Assembly: GCF_905404315.1 (NCBI RefSeq)
Contig: NC_066268.1
Span: forward strand, 14,050,001-14,114,000
Length of the DNA stretch: 64,000 bases
Reading direction: 5' to 3'
DNA from: Leptidea sinapis
Lineage: Eukaryota > Arthropoda > Insecta > Lepidoptera > Pieridae
Shown: positions 33,535 to 44,360 of the stretch, in pieces
Position numbering within the stretch: position 1 is the first letter of the stretch
How the letters are laid out: the number at the start of each line of letters is the position of its first letter
Made by a program: the position numbers and the translations under genes
Notes under the pieces: model-generated
What the model was told of the DNA's origin: nothing
The model's input: the letters and a program-made list of their open reading frames with translations, nothing else
The model's database searches: none

Positions 33535-33800
33535 TAAACAATTAAATCGCCCGAGAGGCCCAGTGACACCGTGCAATTAAACACCAGTTCGAATTTAAAT
33601 GAAGCTGAGCGTGCCGTTGATTTGGAGCGTGCATTCCGGTGCGACGTGCGACGCGTTCCCGTCGACTGTCGACTACCGCTCGGGAGCTCGCTGCTATATT
33701 ATGTCCGTGATTTATAGCATTGAATTCTCCCCGGTAATTAGTGCGTGCCTCTCCGCCCAGCTGGGATATGTACTAAATCGTTAATTTAATTTGACGTCGG
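33535..33800. other. GC- and CpG-rich island in AT-rich DNA
   Basis: The island contrasts sharply with its flanks and shares nothing with the repeats here. It contains a 61-codon plus-strand frame from ATG 33599 (MKLSVPLIWSVHSG...) that I do not recognise, plus TAATTA-type sites. It may be a conserved regulatory element or an old exon. Sequence conservation would decide. Confidence 0.3.
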
Positions 33801-33900
33801 ACTAAACAATGCGATTCATAATGTCAGGATCGAGACAACGTAGGCTTGCGGTTGTGAGTTATTGCTACATAGTAGTTTATGATATACCTGTGATAAAATA

Positions 33901-34331
33901 GAAGATATATTGCTGTGGGGCAGCGCTGCCGATGTTAATACAATATTTGTGCTGCAGAAGAGGGCTGTTCGCGCTATTTATAACCTAGGCCCTAAGGAAT
34001 CATTGAGAGCAAAATTCAAAGAAATTAACATCTTGACTGTTGCTTCTCAATATATTCTTGATAATGTAATGTATCTTCATAGGCACATAAGTGAATTTGC
34101 CAGAAACTGTAATAACCATAATGTTAACACCAGTAACAGACAAGCTTATAATGCCTACTACTCGACTGCTTTTACAACAGGATCCCAGAAAATCTTCAAA
34201 ACAAAAGTATTACGTTATTCAAAATAATTTAAAAAAAATGATTGTGTGGTAAAGGTTACTATAACATAAATGACTTTCTTAATGATACCACAGATTGGGA
34301 ATGGAGCGACCGCCCTCAGGCTATTAAATAA
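33901..34331 (+). pseudogene. LINE reverse-transcriptase C-terminus, fragment
   Basis: The frame LLWGSAADVNTIFVLQKRAV through FKEINILTVASQYI matches the C-terminal part of the LINE at 36100-39772 (there WGMAADIENIFVLQKRAIRA). An internal deletion follows. A shifted frame then gives FYNRIPENLQNKSITLFK, and the last shifted frame is INDFLNDTTDWEWSDRPQ with a stop at 34329-34331. It is 5'-truncated and frameshifted. It is a separate, older copy of the same or a sister family. Confidence 0.75.
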
Positions 34332-36099
34332 TAAGTTTAATTGTACAATGTTACTTTGTTACTTTAATTGTAAAACATTAGCTGAAAAAGAATTGAGCGC
34401 ATTATTCAGCCAGGAAGTTTTAGTAACGGTAAAGATATTGGATATAGTATTCAACAGAGTTTATCATGACCCACAAGCACCTTTAATTTTTATTTGAAGC
34501 GGAATGTCCTTTATGTAATCTAAAATTGTATTCACAACAAGTAGATCTGCCCAGTATTATTTTAATTTATATTAAATGTATGAAACTTTTACAGTAATAT
34601 TGTTACGTTTTCTAAATACACTTATGATCACCGTTAATGATCAATAATGAAAACATTCAAAACAATTGTGTTTCACAAGTGTTTATAAATAATAATGGAA
34701 GCGGGATGGGACCGAGATCCTTGCTTCATCCAGGATTACCGGAGATTGAGTTTAATCGTACAACGGGGAGCATCCCATTAATAACCTCTCGTTAATTGAA
34801 CTCCTAGTTGCTTGCTATATATCAAATATAGGAACAGGGATTAGGAGCCGCTCTCGTATAGCGATTGTCGTTTGATTAATTTGAGGTTAACTACGCGCTG
34901 TAGAACTGATCGGTATTGAGTAAGTTCAAAACATATTTTAAATTCAATCTAATGGATTTCGGTTCAATTGGAGAAACTATCATAAAAAATATAGTTAGTA
35001 TAGTAAAGAATATATTTTAGAATCAAATTTTAACATATTGTGTCTATTATTTATGTTATAATAATAATAAATGTTTCTTTATTGAGGCAACAGATTATAT
35101 TGTGTTAGTTACAGGCTTAAAAAACTATGTTACTATGTGACAATTTATACGATTACAAGTTGTGTTAGCGTTTTAAACTTTTAAGGCGTCGAATAAACAA
35201 AAAAAACGAACACACATTGGTATGTTGTGTGCCAGGATCGAAGCAGTGGAACCGTTGTGATAGTCATTATTTCTACGTATTGCTAATGTATTTAGACTTA
35301 ATCGAACCCACGACCCGCCGTATGAGTGTAACACGTATGGTATAGAGTTCAAATTGTCTGGTATAAAGATGCGATATTATATATGCGAAAACTGCGATGC
35401 TACATTATTGGATATTGGCTCGTGTCACAAAAAATCCGTCGGACGCTTAGTATGATTGCGCCCAGGTGTTTACATGTTGAGTGTATTGCAAGAGAGAATA
35501 AGCCGCTAAAATGCTGCTAGCTAATATTATATTATATAAGAAATCTCAAACATTGAGGCTTTAATAAGACGGTCACGGCAACCACACCTCCGTAGTCTGT
35601 CCTACCTAAACACATACATATTACCTAAATGTGTTACATTTGCATATGCATATGGTAGGCGGAATTGGGAGTATTTATTGCCAGACACACAAAATGGTTT
35701 GCCAGCAAAATTTTTGGAAAGTTTTGAGAAAAAACCGGAAAAGGGAAAGTATATATTAAACAAACAATTTTTAATGTAATTATGTGTATTATAAAGCGTG
35801 TTTATATAATTAATATAAGAATTTAATATAATAATGTAAGTAATTAGGAGCGATCTCGTCCCCACGGATAGGTTTATCCACATTTAAGGTCACCCACAAG
35901 AAACCATTTAAAACCTTAAATGGTTTCTTGTGGGTGACCTTATATTATGTATTTTCTCTGTAAAACTTTTTATTGTGAACAATAAAGAAAAAAAAAATCC
36001 TGTAAAAAAATACCATAATCAAAGTAGGATTTTAAGATCATGACACATGAAAATGTACAAAAGAATCCTAAGGTAGATCTTAAACATGCAACGTTACAG
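34332..36099. other. LINE 3' region, then unassigned DNA
   Basis: 34332-34620 may be the 3' UTR of the preceding LINE. A GC-richer, repeat-free patch at 34690-34960 contains TTAATTGAAC and other homeodomain-like cores and may be regulatory (inference). A perfect inverted repeat at 35885-35942 is listed separately. Short ORFs are unrecognised. Confidence 0.35.
35885..35942. repeat. Perfect 27-bp inverted repeat, 4-nt loop
   Basis: The left arm 35885-35911 (TAAGGTCACCCACAAGAAAC, then CATTTAA) is followed by AACC, and 35916-35942 is its exact reverse complement. As RNA it would form an uninterrupted 27-bp hairpin. Such perfection suggests a recent origin: template-switch repair, a fold-back sequencing or assembly artefact, or a hairpin RNA source. 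Confidence 0.9.
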
Positions 36100-36143
36100 T
36101 TTATCTAATTCGTGCTTCTAGTTCGTTTCTGATCATATTTTCA

Positions 36144-36659
36144 ACAAATATCAGCATTATATCTTATATCTTCCCAAACACCAGTTTTCATGATATTATT
36201 CCAAAAATATTAAGTTCAAATTTAACACATGTAACAAACTTAATAATATGGTTTGGAAATAGAGGAGACATGAACAGACGTGACCTTATCAAATATGTTG
36301 AGACACTATGTTCACTAAATATTAATAAAATTGTAATGTTTACATTCCCGTACAGCAAATGCCTACCACAAGCTGAAAACGAACTTAGATATAATTTAAA
36401 TTTAACATTACATACTATTTTAAATAATAATAAACTAATTCACCTGATCGACACCAACAATTATGTTAAAAATAATTTATATTTGAGAAAAGGTAGTTAC
36501 GACCTCTCAGACTTTTATAAACGACAAGTAGCTGTGTCACTGTCTTACTACTTTAGTATAACAGCCAGGAATTTGGCTAACCAGAAAATGCACACTATTT
36601 GTTCTGAAGTGATTCGTGACAATCTCACATTGGAAGCTATTCCAAGTGATTTAAATTAG
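36144..36659 (+). pseudogene. LINE ORF1-like protein, SGNH/esterase-like C-terminus
   Basis: The open frame runs from about 36144, upstream of the ATG at 36270, to a TAG at 36657. It reads ISYIFPNTSFHDIIPK, LIIWFGNRGDMNRRDL, KIVMFTFPYSK, LIHLIDTNNYV and YDLSDFYKRQVAVSL. The order strand - WFGNRGD - strand FTFPYS - YDLS.FY resembles SGNH-hydrolase blocks seen in ORF1 proteins of some CR1/Jockey-group LINEs. The assignment is tentative. It sits directly upstream of the endonuclease, as expected of ORF1. The N-terminus was not traced. Confidence 0.45.
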
Positions 36660-36699
36660 TTTATAAGACAACAGAGGATGTCTCTAGCATTAATAAGCT

Positions 36700-39635
36700 A
36701 CAAAATAAATTATTTAAGACAATAGTATTATCCTCTAGCAACATCAAAACAAATAATTTATTTTTGAACAGCAATGATATTGATATTTTATGTATTACTG
36801 AACATTGGCGAAGAGATTATGAATAAATGTTTAATTTTAGCAATCACATAGTTGGAAGCTCGTTTAGTAGACCAACTTTATTCATGGTGGTTCCTTGATT
36901 ATAGTCAACAAACAATTTCAGTGCAAAAATCGTATAGATATCGAAGCATTATCTGTTGAGCGTGTAGTGGAAATATCTGCAATAGAGATAAAAAAATAAT
37001 AATTGTATGTGTATATAGACCGCCGCTGGCAAATTTTGAAATATTTGAAAAAACTATGGAATATGTGTTATCGAAACTATCTCAATCGACAAAGAAATTA
37101 GTTGTATGTGGCGACTTTAATGTTAATATTATAAATAACTGCTGCTTAAGTGTGCGATTGCTGAATCTGTTCAAATTATTTAATCTATCGCATTTGTTTG
37201 CGGAGCCTACTAGAATATCTGCGACTAGCGCCACGTGTATTGACAATATATTCACTGACATTATTCCAATAAATAAATGTATTATTAGTAAATTAGACTC
37301 AGACCATTTTGGTCAACTAATAAAAATTAAAGACATCAGATCTTTTCTGAAAAAACAAGTTAAATGTACTCCTGTAACAAATTATCGTTTAAATCAATTG
37401 AAAAATTGCCTCAGTTCCAATTCTCTATTCCTACCTCAACTTAATTTAGATGCCAATGCAATGTACAACATATTTTTTGAATCATTTACTAAACTGTTTA
37501 AGTCTATTTTCATTTCAAAATCATTTATTCCAAAAAATACTTTATCTTTTAATGACTGGGCTTCCGTCGATTAACACAAACGTAGACAAACATTGTATAA
37601 CTTATATGGAGAGAGGCGATTTAATACAAGTGCAAAATTTAAAAATTATGTAAGGTTATATTCTCAAGAATTCAAGAACGATTGTAAATTAGCTTAAGTC
37701 TCACAACATAAGTTTAAAGATTAAAAATAGCAATGACAAAATAAAAACAACTTGAAAAATTATAAATGAGGAGATCGGTAAAACTAATAAGAGAAATAAT
37801 GAATTCTTTTTTTTTTATGGAATAGGAGGACAAACGAGCGTACGGGTCACCTGTTGTTAAGTGATCACCGCCGCCCACAATCTCTTGCAACACCAGAGGA
37901 ATCACAGGAGCGTTGCCGGCCTTTCAATTAAAGATTGGTAACAAAAACATAAAAACAGATTCTGAAATTGCAGATACATTTGAAAAGTTTTTTACTGATA
38001 TACCGGTCTCTCCGACAAAATATCTAAATTCCTCACCTATATCTGCAATGAAACTGCAGTATCTTTATGTAATACAAACTTTAAATTTAAGCATGTTGAT
38101 CACATAGAGATTATTAAAACGTTTAGACTAATTAGCGTTAAGAAAACTAAAGATCTCTGGGGAATCTCTGTTAACGTAGTGAAATCTGTAATAGAAATTG
38201 TAGCCAAAGACTTAGCTTTTATTTTCAATAAATGTGTAGATTGCGGTATATTTCCAAACCAAATGAAACAGAGCAAGATCACTCCTCTATTTAAGTCGGG
38301 AGATAAAGCTGACCCCACCAATTTTAGACCCATATCAGTACTACCAACCTTTAACAAGATTTTCGAAAAAAATATGTTAACGTAATTAATTAACCATTTT
38401 TACAATAATAACCTCATGCATAATAAACAATATGGTTTTACTAAAGGTCTTTCAACCACAGATGCTAGTATCGAGTTAATAAGAAATATTTTGGATGCTT
38501 TGGAGGATTCATATGATGCGTTAGGAGTGTTTTGTGATTTATCCAAGGCATTCGACTGCGTCTATCATGAAACCTTACTTCAAAAATTTCACCACTATGG
38601 GGTTAGAGATGTTTCACTAGATTTAATAAAATCATACTTGTATAATAGGATTCCAAGAGTAGACATTAATGGAAAAAGATCAACTGGCTCTATCATATCG
38701 ATGGGTGTACCGCAGGGCTAAATCTTGGGTCCTTTTTTGTTCCTGGTTTACGTCAATGATTTACCATACCTTATTCAAAATAAACATGATACTATACTGT
38801 TTGCTGACGATACATCTTTGTTATTTAAAATAAAACGCCAGCAAAAAACTTTCTGTCAGGTTGATGATGACATTGTTGAAGTAGTAAATTGGTTTTATGT
38901 TAATAACTTACTTTTAAACGAAAGGAAAACAAAATGTGTAAGGTTTACACTTCCAAATATAAAGCACCAATGAACACCTATAAAAATTAATAATGATAAA
39001 CTTGATGTAGTAGAAACGACAACATTCCTAGGCATTACATTAGACTTTAAGCTACAATGGGGTGCTCACATAAAGAACTTATGTAATCGACTTAGCTCTG
39101 CATTATTTGCGATAAAAAAAATTTGGCAGCTGACAGATGTTGAAACGGCTAGACTTGTATATTTCAGCTTTCATAGTGTCATGTCTTACGGAATTATATT
39201 GTGGGGTATGGCTGCAGATATTGAAAACATATTTGTGCTGCAGAAAAGAGCAATTCGAGCAGTCTATAAAATGCGTTCAAGGGATTCATTGTGAGAAAAG
39301 TTTAGTGAAGTAAATATTATGACAGTACACTGCCAGTACATATACGAGAACCTCCTATACGCCCATAAAAATATTAGCCAATTTAAAAAGAATAGTGATG
39401 TACACATTGTCAATACTCGAAACAAACATAAACTCGCAATTCCATCTACTAGGCTCCGTAAAATTGCTAAATCTTTTAAAGTAGATTGTCTTATATTTTA
39501 TAATAAACTCCCAAATGAAATTAAAATCTTACCTATTAAATATATAAATTTAAATGTATCGTAAAAAATAAATTAACATCTAAGGCCTATTATAATGTGA
39601 AAGATTATTTGAATGATAAAGAAAGTTGGAGTTAA
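36700..39635 (+). pseudogene. LINE ORF2: endonuclease and reverse transcriptase, broken
   Basis: The AP endonuclease is seen as DIDILCITEHW (near 36780), then IIIVCVYRPPLANFE, then VVCGDFNVNI and SDHFGQLIKI in the frame 37056-37574. The reverse transcriptase follows at 38179-38973, with FRPISVLPTFNKIFEK, the motif-A FCDLSKAFDCV, MGVPQG, LFLVYVNDL and the catalytic ILFADDTSLLF. The C-terminus reads WGMAADIENIFVLQKRAIRA, ending in YYNVKDYLNDKESWS and TAA at 39633. Inactivating changes include a stop right after GVPQG (TAA at 38719), one after NMLT near 38383, TGA near 39292, and frameshifts near 37574 and 39564, plus the insertion at 37807. Confidence 0.85.
37807..37923 (-). mobile_element. CR1/Jockey-type LINE, 3'-end insertion C
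   Basis: About 115 bp of the 3' end, from AAAGGCCGGCAACGCTCC to TTCCATAAAAAAAA on the minus strand. It is inserted antisense into the ORF2 of the 36.1-39.8 kb LINE. The host frame reads through cleanly when the segment is skipped (NNEF to QLKIGNKNI), which confirms its insertion. Confidence 0.85.
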
Positions 39636-39772
39636 TGTTCTATATTTTGTTAATGAATATTGTTATACTCATTTGAATGCTATTGTAAAATTTTGTACTT
39701 CATCCTGACTTGCACTAAATAACTTATAAAGTTTTACAGTGAATAAAGATTTTTTGACTTTGACTTTGATAG

Positions 39773-40323
39773 GCTGTGTATGTCAGCTACTCGTGTTTTC
39801 CCTTGGAACTTATGTAAAATATGGAAATTTGTAATTTTAAGTAAGTAAGTCTAAAAAATATAATAAATAAAACATGTTTAAAGTGTAAATTTTCTTTAAG
39901 AACATAATATATTTGTATCACCTTTATTTTTACTTATAAAACAGTCAAAGTTAACTTCATTTCGGATATTATTAATTGATTAGTAAATACTTCCTATGGT
40001 GTTGGAGCACAAAGTTCACTAGAGTTTTTTAAGATGAGTAAATAGCTGTTAATATTCCTGGAAGTAAATAAATAGATTGTAAGCTGTTACCACTGCAAAC
40101 AGTCTCATGAAATAGCAGTGACATTTTAAGAAATTCGTGTCGTTTGAAAAGCTTTTATGCTTTTTACGTGTTTAAGTACAGACGGTCGTTCGCTAATGTT
40201 ATGGTGTTTTTATCTATTCTTGTAATATATTTGTATTAATATAAGTAACTCAATCTAAACAAATATTGTTAAATATGAATATATCAATATAAAGATTTTG
40301 TACATTCGGAAGAAACTTCTTAC
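39773..40323. other. No gene recognised
   Basis: AT-rich. Ends at a donor-like GTAAGA on the minus strand (40323-40318) belonging to the candidate exon next to it. Confidence 0.4.
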
Positions 40324-40605
40324 GCTGAGTCGAATCAGCTCCCGGCTACAACAGATTTGATGCGCCATTTTAGGCACTTCATGAGCAGAACTCGTGGAAT
40401 AAATCATTATGTCGTAGTGTATTGGATTAAGATTTTCCACCGCGGAAGGCTTCATCTCGCGAAGTGTCAGCCATGTTCCTTTATCGATGCAGAATTTCCC
40501 CCGAGATGTATCGGTATCCTGATCACTTTCTGTACTATCGTGAAATAGTGGGGTTTTCGTCGGCAAAGGGGTAGATTGATAAAACCGTTTTATGTACGCT
40601 GCCAT
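40324..40605 (-). CDS. Candidate coding exon, unknown protein
   Basis: On the minus strand an ATG at 40605 opens 94 codons (MAAYIKRFYQSTPLPTKTPL...). They run in phase to CTCAGC, followed by a good 5' splice site, GTAAGA, at 40323. The frame continues 22 codons past the donor before a stop. Composition is mixed and acidic (FHDSTESDQDTDTSRG) rather than AT-driven, and no repeat overlaps it. I recognise no domain. It could be a first coding exon of a host gene whose remaining exons lie upstream of position 40255 or outside, or an old transposon exon. Confidence 0.3.
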
Positions 40606-40821
40606 CCTATAGTAAATAATATGTTACGGATAAAGCTAAAAGTTTAAGTAAGCTCAGGTTAACCCGGTTATAACTAGTATTACCAAAGAATTTTGGGTTT
40701 AGTCCGAAAATTTAAGCAACATTAATTTGTATTCGGAGTTTATCAGTATCCATCTAGGTAGGTACCTACAACACTGGCTGGATAATATTGGATTAGATAA
40801 TATAAGTTGGTAGTACGCGGG

Positions 40822-41640
40822 TAACACTGAAAATGTTTAGAACTGGCCAGTTTTTTTGGATTTCAATTTTAGAAATTTTCGATCAATGATTTGTTATGAC
40901 TTCGTTGTGGGCTTACTCAACAACAAAGATATGATAGACTGCGATAAGCATTTCTTAATAAAGCCCCATCTCGTGCCACTATTTACAACTGGTTTAACGA
41001 GTTTAAGCGTGGACGTAGCAATCTCAATGATGATCCGCGTGAGGGAGCGCGTCCTTTAACAGCGACTACTGAAGATAACATCAGTGCTGTGCGACGCATG
41101 ATAGAGGACGATAAGAGAGTGACCTATCTGCAGATACGTGCAAGCCTAGGTATTGATATGAGTCAAGTTTATAAAATATTACACGAACATTTAGACGTTA
41201 GGAAGCTTTGTACCAGATGGTTTCCCCATATTTTAACCGACGACCAGAAATACCTTCGCATGGACTGGTGTCTGATATGTTTGATAAATTCAACGGCGGT
41301 GACTCAAATGCTGTATTTGACATCGTCACAGATGATGAAAGCTGGATATATTGCTACGAATCCAAAACCAAATAAAAATCAGCTCAGTGGGTGTATCCTT
41401 TCGAGGATCGGCCATCTAAGGTAAAGAAAGGAAGAAGTCAAGGAAAAAAGATGATTGCCTCATTCTCTGGTCGGAAAGGTCATTTCGCGACAGTTGTGCT
41501 AGAAGATGGAAGGACAGTTACTGCAGACTGGTATGTCAATCGCTGTTTGCCTGTTGTCTCGACAGCAGCGCCCTCGAAGTAGGATCCTCCTTCACCACGC
41601 CAATGCTTCAGCGCACTCCGCAAAACGGACTGTTGAATAT
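40822..41640 (+). mobile_element. Mariner element, 3'-truncated copy 2
   Basis: Starts TAACACTGAAAATGTTTAGA, the same terminal sequence as the first mariner, and breaks off at 41640 after GGACTGTTGAATA. There the sequence switches to an unrelated LINE 3' end. The terminal third with the last catalytic motif is missing. Confidence 0.8.
40856..41640 (+). pseudogene. Mariner transposase, broken and truncated
   Basis: The helix-turn-helix start RNFRSMICYDFVVGLLNNKD is readable at 40856-41059. DDKRVTYLQIRASLGIDMSQ and the following RKLCTRWFPHILTDDQKY are at 41089-41424. GHFATVVLEDGRTVTADWYV is at 41391-41582. Frameshifts separate the three pieces. The first catalytic segment (TDDESWIYCYE) is present in a shifted frame near 41330. 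The region after HHANASAHSAKRTVEY is lost. The second catalytic aspartate position reads alanine (HHAN). It is close in sequence to the copy at 10942-12033. Confidence 0.8.
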
Positions 41641-41932
41641 TTACATTTTCTTTTTTGACTTACTCGTGTAAGGCATTGGCTACTTGACGTTTGAGTATGT
41701 TTGTTGCATCACTTTACGTATTATATTGTAATTGAAATGATTTCTAAAACGATGAAAACGTAAATCTTGATTTAAAAAGAGTGGCAATGAGTTTCTTGCT
41801 ACTTCTTCTCATTAGCGCGACCCTTTACGAAGTAACGGGAGATTCAATAAGATTTTTTTTTTGACATTCATAAGTGTCATTTCCGTGACGTACATGAATA
41901 AAGTGATTTGGATTTGATTTGATTTGATTAGT
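41641..41932 (+). mobile_element. LINE 3' UTR with (TTTGA)n tail
   Basis: Reads TTTGACTTACTCGTGTAAGG through GACATTCATAAGTGTCATTT and ends AATAAAGTGATTTGGATTTG with a TTTGAT repeat tail, the usual 3' end of a Jockey/CR1-group LINE. No coding part remains. A short piece of the same sequence is at 50890-50945. Confidence 0.65.
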
Positions 41933-42503
41933 ACACCCTTTGTAAAAGCGATACATGAAAATTAATTCTAATTGTTATTTCAGTCATCATCGTTGAACAC
42001 AAAATTAACAAACGGAACGTTACGTTCTATAACAAACGGACGAACGTGGAGCAACCGACACTACACCGAGTTTTCAAACACTAATTATATTTTTTAAGTG
42101 AGTCGTTAAAATGATGGTAAGTGATTCGCCCTACAGATAAAAATAGTGGATCGATTAAAACGCTTGCAATGCCAACAATCGGGGGTGAAATTCATAGAAA
42201 TATTATTTTTACTGAGCAAAAAATATTTATCGTGCAGACTAATACATAGATAGCATACTCTTGAAAACCCAAATTTCATTTTCATTTCAAAATTGCTCTA
42301 TGATCTGACACTTAAATAAGGCATTAAAAAAAACATAAAAAAGCCTTAGCCGTAGAATATTATTTTTAAATATAGATTTTTTATACAGTATAATATTACA
42401 ATGAAAACCAGTGGACTTTAGCTCGCTATTAAATATATTCATGTTTTTTGTATAATTTATTTTAGTACTAATTAAACACAACATCAGAAATACGTATCGA
42501 TTT
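41933..42503. other. No gene recognised
   Basis: AT-rich spacer; the 85-codon minus-strand ORF at 42287-42544 is AT-driven and runs into the next LINE. Confidence 0.4.
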
Positions 42504-42940
42504 CCTTTCTTCGGAAAAGGAGGAGAAACGAGCGCACGGAGCACCTGGTGTTAAGTGATCACATAGGACTCACACGAGCGTTGCCGGCTTTTAAGAAAGG
42601 TGTACACGCTTTTTTTTTGAAGATACCCATGTCGTATAGACCCGGAAACATTTCACAAAGTTCATTCCACAGCTTTCGTGCTGTTCTGTTGCACGCGGTT
42701 GTGCGGTGTGCACAAGAAAGCTCATTTCACAGCTTTGTAGTACGTGGAAGAAAGCTCCTTGAAAACCGCGCTGTGAGGACCGCCACACATCCAGATGGTG
42801 GGATGATATCCTAATTTGTGGTGTGTCGAGCGAAGGTGTTATTTGGCGGTAGGAATCAGGCGAAACAGCTCTTCGGAACACTCCCCGTGATAAATGCGAT
42901 AGAAGACACACAATGAAGCGACGTATATACGCAACGTTTC
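42504..42940 (-). mobile_element. CR1/Jockey-type LINE, 3' fragment D
   Basis: The minus strand carries the reverse-transcriptase C-terminus (ISSHHLDVWRSS region) and the 3' UTR but lacks the final A tail. A ~60-bp internal duplication repeats the TTCATTCCACAGCTTT / TCATTTCACAGCTTTG segment (about 42660-42740). 5'-truncated at 42940. Confidence 0.75.
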
Positions 42941-43991
42941 TTCATGTAGACTAACAAATAAACATTACAGGCGCTGCTAATAAAAACCTCCATTCAATTC
43001 ATTTCATAACATCACATCTATGATCTTGGTTACTGAAACCCGTGACAAAGAAAAACGGACACTTCAGCCACATAAAACCTATTTGAAACGTCGCTAGAAT
43101 CAAGTGGCAGCCCGGAGATAATGTAACCGGAGCAGAAACGATTTGTTCAGACGTCACCGACGACACGATATTGTGCGGAAGACTGATGGTGTCCTCGTAC
43201 TACCCCCTTTAATAAAATATTCAACACGTAACAGACATAACTCTTGTAACTATGCTTACGTGCTGTAATTGTTTCAGCGGCGACAAACTGTTCAGTTTAA
43301 AAAAATGTTCGAACAAAAACGAATTAGAGGCAACGACCCTGCCGTCTTTCATCTTGAATATAACTGAGGTTATAAATGTAGGAATTAACTTTCATTATCT
43401 GTTTCTTAAATATTTGGCCGTCACTACGCACTCAAGCAAAAAATCAGTGTGCTTAAAAGTATTCGGTACATACTGAAATTATTTTCACGTTGTAGGTATT
43501 TAGTGACTGTAGTGCTATCTCGGTGTTGCCCAAACGTGCGAACGGAAGAAATTCAGACCGTTGGTAATTTCAGTAAGTATGTGTTTTTGTGAAATCGGCA
43601 GTTTGCGAAAAAAATTCATTTCAGGTGAAAAGTTATGTAAGTAGTAAATCCTATTAGAATATTTTGATTTTAAAGTTATTGACTTGAACAGAATACAAAA
43701 GATTGTATATTGGACGATTGGTTTGTTAGTATTTTTTCCTTCTATTTCCACTATTTCTGTAAAAAAAACCCTGTGCGTATGTTCCTAATTTTGTGGTGAC
43801 TACCTATAACTTTTAAGGTTCTTTTGAAATTAAATTAAAAAGTTCAACACACAGGCGTAATCTTCTATTATTTTAATTACTTACTTCATTAAAATATGTC
43901 CGTACTGCTCTGTCTATATCCATTATGTAAATATAGCAGTACGATAGAGTACTTACGACAAGACAACAGTGTATTTAATATAACTATTTTT
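42941..43991. other. No gene recognised
   Basis: A GC-moderate unique stretch at 43070-43200 and short ORFs at 43252-43476 (+) and 43515-43751 (-), none with a recognisable domain. A 9-bp inverted repeat (CGTACTGCT / AGCAGTACG) lies at 43902-43944. Confidence 0.35.
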
Positions 43992-44360
43992 TTTTATTGA
44001 AGTAGGCGTTACTTTGCGGAAATCCATAATCATACAAATGATTTAAGTTTGCCGGCAACGCTCCTGTGATTCCTCCGGTGTTGCAAGAGATTATGGGCGG
44101 CGGTGATCACTTAACACCAGTTGACCCGTAAGCTCGTTTGTCCTCCTATTCCATAAAAAAAAAGATTTAAGTTTTCTTTAGTGTTAATTCCGCCAATATT
44201 TGTTTTTAAACAATTCGACACGTGTTTCGCCTCTACACGAGGCATCCTCAGGACGTGTTGTCTCGCCAAAATCTGGCACGAGACAATTTGGTGTCACGTG
44301 CCAGATTTTGGCGAAAAAAAACTTAAATTAAACCACAAAGAAAACTTAAATCATTTGTAT
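43992..44360 (+). mobile_element. Foldback-type repeat interrupted by a LINE end
   Basis: Begins TTTATTGAAGTAGGCGTTAC. After the block TTTCGCCTCTACACGAGGC it turns round through a perfect 18-bp inverted repeat (44263-44280 with 44297-44314, TCGCCAAAATCTGGCACG). It then partly repeats its own start in reverse (AAAGAAAACTTAAATCATTT). A LINE 3' end is inserted at 44051-44163 with an 11-bp duplication. Confidence 0.75.
44051..44163 (+). mobile_element. CR1/Jockey-type LINE, 3'-end insertion E with target duplication
   Basis: 113 bp from GCCGGCAACGCTCCTGTGAT to CCATAAAAAAAAA. Both sides carry GATTTAAGTTT (44040-44050 and 44164-44174), an 11-bp target-site duplication, and the interrupted repeat continues after it. 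This is a textbook short 5'-truncated LINE insertion. Confidence 0.9.

Larger units (their letters stand above)
36100..39772 (+). mobile_element. LINE (Jockey/CR1 group), near-complete, dead
   Basis: In order it carries an ORF1-like SGNH-type segment, an AP endonuclease, a reverse transcriptase, a C-terminal region and a 3' end. The 3' end is AATAAAGATTTTTTGACTTT followed by a short GACTTT-type repeat tail. Another LINE fragment is inserted antisense at 37807-37923. Several stops and frameshifts inactivate it. It may be nearly full length, because coding sequence extends to the region upstream of the endonuclease. Confidence 0.8.

Noticed and set aside
35885..35942. Rho-independent bacterial-type terminator
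   Set aside because: Eukaryotic context, no adjacent gene, and the stem is far longer than a terminator; treated as an inverted repeat.
42548..42814. 88-codon plus-strand ORF
   Set aside because: Antisense shadow across a LINE 3' fragment.
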